DNA of 64,000 nt, taken from assembly GCA_963724065.1 (NCBI GenBank), contig CAVRTB010000001.1, positions 688,211-752,210 on the forward strand. The letters are read 5' to 3'. This stretch comes from DASRIA01 sp963724065 (GTDB lineage Bacteria; Actinomycetota; Thermoleophilia; Solirubrobacterales; JBBDJG01). Positions 8,476-15,908 of the stretch are shown piece by piece. A program made the position numbers and the translations under genes. The first letter of the stretch is position 1. Every line of letters begins with the position of its first letter. The notes beneath the pieces are model-generated. The model was not told the DNA's origin, made no database searches, and was given only the letters and a program-made list of their open reading frames with translations.

Positions 8476-9747
8476 ATGGCAATCGGGACGAGAACCGTAG
8501 CGGAGACATGCGCCCAGGCCAAGGCGGCGTCGCGTCGCCTGGCCACGCTCGACGCCGCGACCAAGGACGCGGCGCTGCGCGCGATCGCCCACGAGCTAGA
8601 GGCGCGGGTCGACGAGATCATCGAGGCCAACGCGGGCGACCTCGAGGCGGGCCGCGCAGCCGGGCTGACGGACGCGCTGATCGATCGGCTCACGCTCAAC
8701 GAGGAGCGCGTGCGGGCGATGGCCGCCGGCGTGCGCGCGATCGTCGAGCTCGATGACCCGATCGGTGAGGAGCTCGAAGCGCGCACCCTTTACAACGGAC
8801 TCGAGCTGCGCAAGGTCCGGGTGCCGCTCGGAGTCGTCGCGATCGTCTACGAGGCGCGGCCCAACGTGACCGTGGATGCCGCCGCGCTCGCGATCAAGTC
8901 CGGGAACGCGGTCGTGCTGCGCGGCTCCTCGACGGCCGAGCGCTCCAACGCGGCGCTCGCCGGGATCGTCGCGGAGGCGGCAGAGGGTGCCGGCCTGCCG
9001 GAGGGCTCCGTGGCCCTGATCGGCGGCGGCGACCGCGCCGAGCTGACGGAGCTCGCGCGTCAGGACCGCTACGTCGACCTGATCATCCCCCGTGGTGGCG
9101 GCGGGTTGAAGGACGCTTTGAAGGACGTCGCCACTGTCCCGGTGATCTACGCCGCGGCGGGCAACTGCCACGTGTACGTCGACGACGCCGCCGACGTCGC
9201 GATGGCGCAGCGGATCGCCTACAACGCAAAGGTGCAGCGGCCCGGCGTGTGCAACTCCGCGGAGACGCTGCTCGTGCACTCCGCCGTCGCAAGCGAGGTG
9301 CTCCCCGGATTGATGGACAAGCTGGGCGAGGCCGGCGTCGAGCTGCGGGTGGACTCGCGGACCCGCGCCCTGGCCGGCCGCGACGGCGACGGCCTGGTCG
9401 CCGCCACGGACGACGACTGGGACACCGAGTACCTCGGGATGACGATGGCGGTCAAGGTCGTGGACAGCCTCGAGGAGGCGATCAACCACATCAACGCTCA
9501 CGGGACGGGGCACTCGGAAGCGATCGTGACGGGCAACGACGCCGCCGCGCGGGCGTTCACGAGCGAGGTGGACGCGGCGTGCGTGTATGTGAACGCCTCG
9601 ACCCGGTTCACCGACGGCGGCGAGTTCGGCCTCGGCGCCGAGATGGGCAACTCGACCCAGAAGCTGCACGCGCGCGGGCCGATCGCCCTGCGCGAGCTGA
9701 CCACCTCGAAGTACGTGGTCCAGGGCACCGGCCAGGTACGCGAGTAG
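8476..9747 (+). CDS. proA: Gamma-glutamyl phosphate reductase
   Basis: NADPH-dependent reduction of glutamyl-5-phosphate to the semialdehyde, second step of proline synthesis; 423 aa. Aldehyde-dehydrogenase-like fold with VYEARPNVTVDAAALAIKSGN near residue 135 and the catalytic cysteine in NAKVQRPGVCNSAETLL near 260. ATG 8476 gives MAIGTRTVAE and agrees with the -10 box. The stop (9745-9747) lies just ahead of nadD. Confidence 0.96.
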   Translation: MAIGTRTVAETCAQAKAASRRLATLDAATKDAALRAIAHELEARVDEIIEANAGDLEAGRAAGLTDALIDRLTLNEERVRAMAAGVRAIVELDDPIGEELEARTLYNGLELRKVRVPLGVVAIVYEARPNVTVDAAALAIKSGNAVVLRGSSTAERSNAALAGIVAEAAEGAGLPEGSVALIGGGDRAELTELARQDRYVDLIIPRGGGGLKDALKDVATVPVIYAAAGNCHVYVDDAADVAMAQRIAYNAKVQRPGVCNSAETLLVHSAVASEVLPGLMDKLGEAGVELRVDSRTRALAGRDGDGLVAATDDDWDTEYLGMTMAVKVVDSLEEAINHINAHGTGHSEAIVTGNDAAARAFTSEVDAACVYVNASTRFTDGGEFGLGAEMGNSTQKLHARGPIALRELTTSKYVVQGTGQVRE

Positions 9748-9757
9748 GCGCTCGAAG

Positions 9758-10351
9758 CTGCGAACTGGAATTCTCGGAGGCGTCTTCAATCCGCCGCACA
9801 CCGGTCACATGGTGTGCGCGCAGGAGGCGTGGTGGCAACTCGGGCTGGACGGCGTCGTGCTGATGCCGGTCGGTGAGCCCTCGCACCGGGAGATCGACGG
9901 CGACCCCGGCCGCGAGGTGCGCGTGCGCCTCTGCGAGGCGGCTGCCGAGGGCGCGGACTGGCTGACGGTGTCACGAATAGATGTGGACCGGCCGGGTGAG
10001 ACGTACACGGTGGACACGCTGGAGGACCTTCGCGCGCAACGACCCGACGACGAGTTCGTGTTCGTGCTCGGCGCCGACCAGGCGCAGCGGATGCCCGAGT
10101 GGCGTGAGCCCGGGCGGGTGCTCGAGCTGGCGCGGCTGGCGGTGGCAGAGCGCGCCGGCGTGACGGCCCGCAGCGTCGAGGAGGCGCTCGCCGGCATCGG
10201 CGGCGGCGGCCGCGTCACGTTCTTCGCGATGCCGCGCGTCGACGTCTCGTCGACCGACGTGCGGGAGCGCGTCGCCGCCGGGCGCCCGTACCGTTACCTG
10301 GTGCCGGAGCGCGTGGCTGACCTGATCGAGCGGGAGGGGTTGTACCGGTGA
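9758..10351 (+). CDS. nadD: Nicotinate-nucleotide adenylyltransferase with a non-standard start codon
   Basis: Joins nicotinate mononucleotide and ATP to form deamido-NAD. The nucleotidyltransferase signature GGVFNPPHTGH lies at 9776-9808 and the C-terminal SSTDVRERV at about 10247-10273. The first ATG in frame (9809) falls after GGVFNPPHTGH and would delete the ATP site. Between the in-frame TGA at 9698 and 9809 there is no ATG, GTG or TTG. CTG at 9758, ten bases after the proA stop, gives a normal N-terminus (M)RTGILGGVF and a 197-aa protein; I choose it, though an ATT at 9770 or a sequence error is possible. The stop overlaps the rsfS GTG. Confidence 0.88.
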   Translation: MRTGILGGVFNPPHTGHMVCAQEAWWQLGLDGVVLMPVGEPSHREIDGDPGREVRVRLCEAAAEGADWLTVSRIDVDRPGETYTVDTLEDLRAQRPDDEFVFVLGADQAQRMPEWREPGRVLELARLAVAERAGVTARSVEEALAGIGGGGRVTFFAMPRVDVSSTDVRERVAAGRPYRYLVPERVADLIEREGLYR

Positions 10352-10743
10352 GCGCCGAGACGGCCGCTCGAGACGCGCAGTCCTCGGAGGAGCTGGCGCG
10401 CCGCATCGCGGCCGTCGCGCTCGACAAGAAGGCGCACGACGTCATGGTGCTCGACATGCGCGAGGTGGTGTCGTACACGGACTTCCTCGTGATCGCGACC
10501 GGCAATACGGAGCGCCAGACGCACGCGATCCAGGAGGCGGTGTACCAGGACCTCAAGCACGCGGACGACGACGCCCGCACGCCGCGGCGCGTCGAGGGCG
10601 GGTCGGAGGGCCGCTGGATCCTGATGGACTACTACGACGTCGTCGTGCACATCTTCACCCCGGAAGCACGTGGGTACTACCGCCTCGAGACGCTTTGGGG
10701 AGAGGTTCCGGAACTCGAGGTCGAGCAGGCCGAGTCGGTCTAG
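10348..10743 (+). CDS. rsfS: Ribosome silencing factor RsfS
   Basis: 131-aa DUF143 protein that binds L14 on the large subunit and blocks subunit joining when nutrients are scarce. Family regions KKAHDVMVLDMREV, DFLVIATGNTERQTHAI and the conserved WILMDYYDVVVHIF are present. GTG start inside the nadD stop (GTGA), so translation is coupled. The nadD-rsfS pairing is standard. Confidence 0.95.
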   Translation: MSAETAARDAQSSEELARRIAAVALDKKAHDVMVLDMREVVSYTDFLVIATGNTERQTHAIQEAVYQDLKHADDDARTPRRVEGGSEGRWILMDYYDVVVHIFTPEARGYYRLETLWGEVPELEVEQAESV

Positions 10744-10772
10744 CCGCTGCGTCCGGCGCGCGCCCGTACGGG

Positions 10773-11009
10773 TCAGCTCGTTAGGTGGCCGGCCTCGTCG
10801 GACGAGAAATCCGGGCCCTCAGCCAACACGTTGCGCGCCATCTGGTGATCTCCGCGATCGTGAGGGTCGATCGCTTGCGCCCTTACCAACCGAGCGACCG
10901 CCTTGCCTCGCCGGGTAACCAGAACCTCCTCACCCTGCTCCACGCGCTCCATGAAATATCCGAACTGGTTTCGGAACTCGTGTGCGCCGACGACCCTCTT
11001 CCCCTCGGC
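10773..11009 (-). pseudogene. Phd/YefM-type antitoxin remnant without start codon or toxin
   Basis: The stretch RVVGAHEFRNQFGYFMERV...EEVLVTRRGKAVARLV matches the type II antitoxin pattern (DNA-binding N-terminus, then a toxin-binding tail). No ATG, GTG or TTG lies between the tRNA 3' end and the conserved start of the domain; the first ATG (10952) falls in mid-domain. No toxin gene follows: the next gene downstream is the convergent rsfS. This looks like a decayed or captured antitoxin fused to the frame crossing the tRNA. It could still be expressed as the tail of that longer frame. Confidence 0.6.
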
Positions 11010-11510
11010 GACTGACTGAATGGAGCTGAGGGGGCTCGAACCCCTGGCCTCCGCCATGCCATGGCGGCGCTCTCCCAACTGAGCTACAGCCCCAGGAAAC
11101 TCGTATTCGGATGCATAGTTTATCGAGGCTCTCTGACCGTTCTGTGGAGCCGAAAGCCGCAGGTGTATCGTGGTCTGGGAGCCGACCTTACCCTCGAAAG
11201 GCAACAGGTAACTACGTTCCAGCTCGTGGCAGTAAGCCGCGATCAGGTCGATCTCCTCGAGGCTGTACCTGGAGCGCACGTAGCCGGAGGGGGTGCACGA
11301 CACCGTGAGAAGGGGAATGAGAACGACTTCGCCTTGGCGCCGCGCCGTCTTGCATTGCACGCGGTAAAGAGATCCAGCGACTTCGAAGATCATGTCGGAG
11401 CGAGAGTGCTCCGACAACGGCTTGAATACCTCCACGCCGAGACGGGCCGCCTCGAAGGCAATAGCCGCTTCCGCGACGGCTCCCTTGTGGTTCGGAGAGT
11501 CCACCAGCAC
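10773..11510 (-). CDS. PD-(D/E)XK endonuclease-like ORF that reads through tRNA-Ala into an antitoxin-like tail
   Basis: The first 135 or so residues resemble the group-I-intron-associated PD-(D/E)XK nuclease family: HKGAVAEAAIAFEAARLGVEVF, then a catalytic-type SDMIFEV...RVQCKTAR (Asp, then Q-x-K). The family usually cuts or nicks DNA; activity here is not proven. The frame has no stop before the tRNA gene at 11021-11093 and continues through it (GAVAQLGERRHGMAEARG is translated tRNA) into a Phd/YefM-like segment ending at 10773. GTG 11510 is the likeliest start; GTG 11504 or TTG 11555 are possible. Whether the natural product ends by RNA processing at the tRNA or is a true fusion cannot be read from sequence. 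Confidence 0.6.
   Translation of the reverse strand: MLVDSPNHKGAVAEAAIAFEAARLGVEVFKPLSEHSRSDMIFEVAGSLYRVQCKTARRQGEVVLIPLLTVSCTPSGYVRSRYSLEEIDLIAAYCHELERSYLLPFEGKVGSQTTIHLRLSAPQNGQRASINYASEYEFPGAVAQLGERRHGMAEARGSSPLSSIQSVAEGKRVVGAHEFRNQFGYFMERVEQGEEVLVTRRGKAVARLVRAQAIDPHDRGDHQMARNVLAEGPDFSSDEAGHLTS
11021..11093 (-). tRNA. tRNA-Ala, anticodon GGC
   Basis: Seventy-three bases fold as a complete cloverleaf: acceptor GGGGCTG/CAGCTCC with discriminator A, D arm GCTC/GAGC, anticodon stem CCGCC/GGCGG with loop ATGGCAT (anticodon GGC, reads GCC), and T stem AGGGG/CCCCT with loop TTCGAGC. The 3' CCA is not encoded (TTC follows the discriminator). The gene lies wholly inside an open frame that continues on both sides. 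Confidence 0.96.
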
Positions 11511-11645
11511 ATTCTGCCGAGGAGCAAGTAGCGGATGGTGCGATGAACGCACCAATTTTGTGACATCGCGATCACAGCCGGCTGGTGCTGTCCACTCATG
11601 GGCCTGAGAGTGGCGGTTCCTCCCCGCGAACCCCGCCGGGAACTG

Positions 11646-12266
11646 CTACGCGCCGGCCTCTTCTCGCTCGACGACCCGCAAGAACGCCTCGACCACCACC
11701 TCGTCGAACTGGCACCCCGCGCAGCTGCGCAGCTCCTCGCACGCGCGGTACGTGCCGATCGACGCGCGATAGACGCGGTCGTTGGTCATCGCCTCGTATG
11801 CGTCGGCGACCGCGAGGATGCGTGCCTCGAAGGGAATCTCGTCACCGGAGAGGCCGCGCGGGTAGCCGTTGCCGTCCGGGCGCTCGTGGTGGCAGTAGAT
11901 CCACTCGCTGATCTGGTCGAGCTCGCAGGTCTCGAGCAGCTCGACCGCGATCCATGGGTGGCGGCGCATCTCGAGCCACTCGATGTCGGTCAGCGGGCCG
12001 GGCTTGGCCAGGATCCGCTCGGGGATCGCCGTCTTGCCCACGTCGTGCAGCAGGCCCGCGAGCCGGATGTCGTCGACGACATCCGGCGGGAGGCTCAGCT
12101 CGCGCGCGGTCAGCTCCGCGTAGCGGGCGACCACGTGAGAGTGTCGCGCCGTGCCGCCGTCGCGCGCGTCGATCGTGCGCGCGATCTCGATCACGCTCGC
12201 CATCGAGTCCGCCGTCATGCGGCGGGGACCGGCCAGGACTTCGATCAGTTCCTCCACGATCATCAC
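11646..12266 (-). CDS. HD-GYP domain protein (putative cyclic-di-GMP phosphodiesterase)
   Basis: 206-aa stand-alone HD-GYP domain. Metal and catalytic motifs are present: H near residue 42 (GGTARHSH), LLHDVGKTAIPERIL near 71, HP near 103, HHERPDGNGYPRGL near 126. These are the residues expected of an active phosphodiesterase of c-di-GMP or a related nucleotide. There is no receiver or sensor domain, so input must come from a partner or from expression control. GTG 12266 or ATG 12263 are the start candidates, just after TAGGAG. It sits behind a 320-bp leader containing a riboswitch-like fold and two hairpins. Confidence 0.9.
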   Translation of the reverse strand: MMIVEELIEVLAGPRRMTADSMASVIEIARTIDARDGGTARHSHVVARYAELTARELSLPPDVVDDIRLAGLLHDVGKTAIPERILAKPGPLTDIEWLEMRRHPWIAVELLETCELDQISEWIYCHHERPDGNGYPRGLSGDEIPFEARILAVADAYEAMTNDRVYRASIGTYRACEELRSCAGCQFDEVVVEAFLRVVEREEAGA

Positions 12267-12318
12267 TCCTACTACCGCGCGCGCCCGATTCCTTCGCCCC
12301 GATCGACCCCCGCAAGGG

Positions 12319-12344
12319 AAGGGCCCGCCTTGCGGCGGGCCCTT
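12319..12344 (-). terminator. Strong hairpin, terminator-like
   Basis: AAGGGCCCGCC-TTGC-GGCGGGCCCTT, eleven perfect pairs and a four-base loop. No T-run follows on either strand. It could end the DUF1800-DUF1501-cupredoxin transcript, or act as the expression platform for the HD-GYP leader element. Confidence 0.55.
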
Positions 12345-12389
12345 GGGCCATGGGAAGCGCGGAAAACCGCGCGAGCGGATATGTGATTT

Positions 12390-12469
12390 TTTGTGCCGGG
12401 CTAGCCGGCGTGCTCCTTGATGGGGCGCTCACCCTGGGTCCCCGCACTCTCTCGCGGAGCCGGCACAAA
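12390..12469 (-). promoter_or_regulatory. Riboswitch-like element upstream of the HD-GYP gene
   Basis: A perfect 10-bp closing stem TTTGTGCCGG (rc 12460-12469) and CCGGCACAAA (rc 12390-12399) encloses 60 nt with an inner CTCCGC/GCGGGG stem, a GACCCAGGGTGAGCG segment and a CCGGCTAGCC stretch. Inner-stem + GGGTGA + GGCTAG order recalls parts of the c-di-AMP (ydaO-type) aptamer, but it is shorter and I cannot confirm a class. The conserved GEMM (c-di-GMP-I) signatures are absent. Confidence 0.4.
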
Positions 12470-12589
12470 CGCGGCCATCGTCTTGCACTTGTGACCGCAT
12501 CGGGTGGCGTCCATTGCCGGCTTCAACGAAGGGGATTCCCCGAACATACGGGTCCTGTCGCGAACTGGACGTACGTACGAAGTGCGGCG

Positions 12590-13000
12590 CTACGAACGCG
12601 GCGCGCGCTTCACGCGCAGCTTCGCGCGCATCCCTAGCTGCTCGTGACCGGGCAGCGAGCACCACAGCTTGTAGCGGCCGCTCGCGAGCCTCACGTCGAG
12701 CTCGGCGAGGCCGCCCGACGGCGTCTCCGCGACCGACACCGTCCGCCGCGCCGACACGCCTGGCCCCACGATGCGGCGCAGCCGCAGGTCGTGCGGGTCC
12801 TCGCCGCGGTTCAGGAACTGGATCAGGGCGGGGCCGGAGACGATCGTCTGGCGCGAGAGGACCAGGCTGTGCTCGTCGGCGGAGACCATCAGCCGCGCCG
12901 GCGGCCGTTCCCTGCGCGCGCCCGCGACCGCGCCCGAGAGGCCGAGCACGGTGATGCAGGTCGCCGCGCCAGCGAGCGCGCGGAGCCCTCGGCCGCTCAT
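12590..13000 (-). CDS. Secreted cupredoxin-like protein
   Basis: 136 aa. An N-terminal hydrophobic segment (LRALAGAATCITVLGLSGAVAG) looks like an export signal. The C-terminal half has a plastocyanin-type copper site: His in DPHDLRL near residue 76, then CSLPGHEQLGM near 117 (Cys, His, Met with C-x4-H-x4-M spacing). It would carry electrons or copper outside the membrane. The ATG overlaps the stop of the DUF1501 gene (ATGA), so it is the last gene of a three-gene operon. Partner and redox role are unknown. Confidence 0.8.
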   Translation of the reverse strand: MSGRGLRALAGAATCITVLGLSGAVAGARRERPPARLMVSADEHSLVLSRQTIVSGPALIQFLNRGEDPHDLRLRRIVGPGVSARRTVSVAETPSGGLAELDVRLASGRYKLWCSLPGHEQLGMRAKLRVKRAPRS

Positions 13001-14370
13001 TTCACCAGTGCCGGCCGGCCGAAGCGCGCGGCCTCCGGGATCACGGCCGCGGCGTCGTGTCCGAGCCACTGCTCGAGCAGGCTGCAGTAGACGCCACGGA
13101 AGTCCGAAGTCGCGCGCAGGTTGCCGTCCTCGTCGAGTCGCTCGAGGCCGGGGAACTCGCCGACCATCTGACCGCGCGCGTGGGTGCCGATCAACATGCC
13201 GAGGCCGGCGGCCCCGTGATCGGTGCCGTCGGAGCCGTTCTCTTCGCCGCGTCGCCCGAACTCCGACCAGACCTGCACGAGCACGCGGTCGGCGAGCCCG
13301 CGCGCCTCGAGGTCGCGCTGGAACGCGAGCAGCGCGTCGCCGGTCGTCTTGAGGCCCTCCGCGAGGTCGGCCGGCTGGCTGTCGTGGGTGTCGTAGTCAC
13401 CGGGCGCGTTGAGCGCGACGCAGCGCAGCGGCAGGCCGCCTCCCAACATCGCCGCGAGCGACGCGAGCCTGCGCGAGAACCCGGAGTCGTCCTCCGGCGG
13501 GTACTGGACCGGGCTCTGGATCTCCCGGCCGCCGAAGGGCAGCAGCTGCTGGCGAAGGCGCGCGGACTGCACCGCCACGCTCCCCGCCGTGCGCATCGCC
13601 GCGTCCCGCGAGCCCGCGTGGGTCTGTCCCATCGACTGGAACGCCTCCAACATCCAGCCCTGCACCTCGCCCCACACCCCGGGTGCGCGGAAGTCGTAGT
13701 CGCCGGGCCCGTCGATCGCGGCGACCGGCATCTTCGCGGTCGCGAGCGCCGGGGCGAGGTCGCCGCTCAGCGCGAGCCCCTGGAGCGGATTGTCCGGCCG
13801 CCCGACCCGGTCGAGGTAGCGGCCCATCCACCCGGTTGCGAGCTTGGCCTGGAGCGCCCCGACCTCGTAGAAGTGGCGCGAGTTGAAGTGCGACTGGTCG
13901 GGGTGCTCGTAGCCGACGGCGGGCATCACCGAGGCCTTGCCCTCGGCGTGGAGGGTCGCGAGGCCGGCTGCGGACGGATGCCAGCGCAGGCGGCCGTCCT
14001 CGCCGAAGGGCGTTCCCTCCGCGTCGCCGAGCGCGAGCCGCGGCCGCAGCTTGCGGTACTGCGGGTCGCCCACGGGCGCGAGCACCGAGATCGAGTCGAC
14101 GCCGCCCGCCATGAACACCGATACGAGCACGCGATCGGCCGGCGCGGCTGCGGCGATCCCCTCCTCGAGCGCCGCGATGTTCAGCTTCGACATTCCGTAG
14201 ACCGACATCACGACGCCGGCGCTGCGCAGCAGGAACTGCTTGCGGTCGAGTCCCCTGCCGGCCGCTGCGGGAGCGCGCGGATCGCGGGGCGCGAGAGCGC
14301 CGGCCGCGCCGCCGGCCGCGCGGTGCAGCGCCTGCGAGCGCGTGAACCCGTTGCAGCAGTTGTGGCTCAT
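12997..14370 (-). CDS. DUF1501 family protein
   Basis: 457 aa, related to the alkaline-phosphatase/sulfatase-like superfamily and usually exported. A basic stretch with DRKQFLLRSAGVVMS near residue 45 looks like a Tat-type or hydrophobic export signal. Family segments include FMAGGVDSISVLAP, YEHPDQSHFNSRHFYEVG, GDYDTHDSQ and WSEFGRRGEENGSDGTDHGAAG. The function of the family is not established; it is nearly always encoded next to DUF1800. Start ATG 14370 overlaps the DUF1800 stop (TGATG). Confidence 0.9.
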   Translation of the reverse strand: MSHNCCNGFTRSQALHRAAGGAAGALAPRDPRAPAAAGRGLDRKQFLLRSAGVVMSVYGMSKLNIAALEEGIAAAAPADRVLVSVFMAGGVDSISVLAPVGDPQYRKLRPRLALGDAEGTPFGEDGRLRWHPSAAGLATLHAEGKASVMPAVGYEHPDQSHFNSRHFYEVGALQAKLATGWMGRYLDRVGRPDNPLQGLALSGDLAPALATAKMPVAAIDGPGDYDFRAPGVWGEVQGWMLEAFQSMGQTHAGSRDAAMRTAGSVAVQSARLRQQLLPFGGREIQSPVQYPPEDDSGFSRRLASLAAMLGGGLPLRCVALNAPGDYDTHDSQPADLAEGLKTTGDALLAFQRDLEARGLADRVLVQVWSEFGRRGEENGSDGTDHGAAGLGMLIGTHARGQMVGEFPGLERLDEDGNLRATSDFRGVYCSLLEQWLGHDAAAVIPEAARFGRPALVK

Positions 14371-15797
14371 CAGGCCGTCTGGAGGTCGGGGGAGGTCGCG
14401 ACCAGCACGCGCAGGGCGTTCTGGCGCAGGATCGGGTAGGCGCGGCGCTTGTAGTTCGAGTTCGCGCCCGCCTCGCAGCGCTCGGCGAAGGCGACGAGCC
14501 GTCCCCTGGTCGGCGCCGAGATGGACGGCGCGCCCCAGAAGTCGATCGCGCGCTGCACGGCCATCGCCGGAGCGTCGGGCTCGTAGGGAGCGTCGGTGTC
14601 GAGCTCGCGGTCGCGCACCGCCTGGGTCGCGGCGATCCAGCGCGCGCGCCACGTGCCGGTGTCGAGCCAGCGCTCGTCCTCCCAGCCCGCGACGTTCGGG
14701 GGGTAGAACAGCCGCTGGCGCATCATGTCCGAGATCCAGGCCCACGACTCGGTGTCGACGCCGCGCTTCATGCCACGCAGCAGCCCCGCGAGGTACACGA
14801 CCGGTGGCTTCACGATGCGCGGGCCCTCGTAGAACGACGGGTGGCGCAGGATCGCCTCGAGCACGGGCCGGACCTTGTAGCGCTCGCGCACGTACAGGCG
14901 CTGCAGAGCAAGCCGCGTCTTGCGCCCCGGCGGGACCGGGATGAAGTACGACCACAGCTTCTCGATGAAGAAGGACGGGTGACTGCGATGCTCGAGGCAC
15001 AGATCGCATGAGTCGCGCCAATCGAAGCGGCCCTTCTTGCCGAGCACCTTCTTGGAGCTGGGATCGTGCTGCTCCGGGTCGAAGCGGAAGTTGTGCGGCC
15101 CGACGCCGTCGTCCCAGTCGTGCTGGAAGCCGGTGAGGGCGCGGGCCTGCTCACGCACGTCTTTCTCGGTGTAGCCGCGGTCCGCGCCGAGCGTGAACAG
15201 CTCCATCAACTCGCGGGCGTAGTTCTCGTTCGGCGCGTCCTTGGTGTTCTCGGAGCCGGACAGCCAGAGCAGCATCGCCGGGTCGCGCGTGACGCGCACG
15301 AGCAGCTCGGCAAAGGACCCGAGCCCGTGCTTGCGGAAGAGGTCGTTCTGGTGCAGCATCAGCCGCTGCGCGCCGACGCCGTCGTTCGAAGTCGCGAACC
15401 AGTCGTGCCAGACGAGCGCCATGCGCTCGACCAGCGGCTGGTTGGAGCGCACCATGCGATCCAGCCACCAGAGGTGATCGTGGCCCCAGGCGTCCGCGGG
15501 GGCCAGCGGCCGCCCGTCCTCGTCCTTCGGGGCGGGTCCGGCCAAGCGCACCTTCGGAGGCCGCGTGAGCGACTGGACGGCGCCGCGCAAGCCCTTCTTC
15601 GCGAGCTTCTGCGCGTCCCCGGGACGCGGGCCGAAGCCCGCCCGCCACAGCAGTCGCTCGGCCTGGGCCGGGCCGAAGCGGCCCTTGTAGACGGCAACGC
15701 CGGAGCCGGCCGGTCTGCGCCGCCTGCGCCTTCCACGCTTGCGCCGCCTCGCGGCGACAGCATCCGTTCGTGCGTCCCTGTCGCTTCCCTGCGGCAC
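14370..15797 (-). CDS. DUF1800 family protein
   Basis: 475 aa. Core family sequence is clear: LLWRAGFGPRPGD, MALVWHDWFATSNDGV, NENYARELMELFTLG, RALTGFQHD, PPNVAGWEDERWLDTGTWRAR. A very basic N-terminus (RRRKRGRRRRRR) precedes the domain. GTG start with AGGAGG 8 nt upstream. The pair with DUF1501 is found in many environmental bacteria and its biochemical job is unknown; here a cupredoxin gene is added to the operon. Confidence 0.92.
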   Translation of the reverse strand: MPQGSDRDARTDAVAARRRKRGRRRRRRPAGSGVAVYKGRFGPAQAERLLWRAGFGPRPGDAQKLAKKGLRGAVQSLTRPPKVRLAGPAPKDEDGRPLAPADAWGHDHLWWLDRMVRSNQPLVERMALVWHDWFATSNDGVGAQRLMLHQNDLFRKHGLGSFAELLVRVTRDPAMLLWLSGSENTKDAPNENYARELMELFTLGADRGYTEKDVREQARALTGFQHDWDDGVGPHNFRFDPEQHDPSSKKVLGKKGRFDWRDSCDLCLEHRSHPSFFIEKLWSYFIPVPPGRKTRLALQRLYVRERYKVRPVLEAILRHPSFYEGPRIVKPPVVYLAGLLRGMKRGVDTESWAWISDMMRQRLFYPPNVAGWEDERWLDTGTWRARWIAATQAVRDRELDTDAPYEPDAPAMAVQRAIDFWGAPSISAPTRGRLVAFAERCEAGANSNYKRRAYPILRQNALRVLVATSPDLQTA

Positions 15798-15805
15798 GGA
15801 ATCGT

Positions 15806-15811
15806 CCTCCT
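15806..15811 (-). promoter_or_regulatory. Shine-Dalgarno of the DUF1800 gene
   Basis: AGGAGG on the minus strand, 8 nt before the GTG at 15797; it supports this start and implies a real 5' leader. Confidence 0.7.
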
Positions 15812-15908
15812 GACCGTTGGCCTTCCTAGGTACAACGGCCTCCCGGGCCGCTCTTATTCGGTCCGCGGGGCCTGGCTCGACGCATGTACGAGGGGCGCGA
15901 CCGTTTTA

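Larger units (their letters stand above)
12267..12589 (-). other. 323-bp gene-free spacer forming the structured leader of the HD-GYP gene
   Basis: No supportable protein gene. Read on the minus strand towards the HD-GYP start it holds, in order, about 120 nt after the cupredoxin stop, an element closed by a 10-bp stem (12390-12469), a GCGCGG-TTTT-CCGCGC hairpin (about 12356-12371), a very strong 11-bp hairpin (12319-12344) and a TAGGAG near the start codon. Confidence 0.7.

Noticed and set aside
11598..12386. Plus-strand 262-aa frame
   Set aside because: It is a shadow of the HD-GYP gene, whose catalytic motifs are all on the minus strand.
12267..12589. c-di-GMP-I (GEMM) riboswitch
   Set aside because: The conserved GEMM segments (for example GACGCAAAGC and GGTAGC-type stretches) cannot be found on either strand.
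12590..15797. Numerous plus-strand frames opposite the DUF1800 operon
   Set aside because: They are Arg/Ser/Pro-rich, low-complexity translations typical of antisense frames in high-GC DNA.
15066..15908. N-terminal extension of leuS
   Set aside because: It lies exactly opposite DUF1800, does not resemble the synthetase, and LeuS begins normally at ATG 15909.
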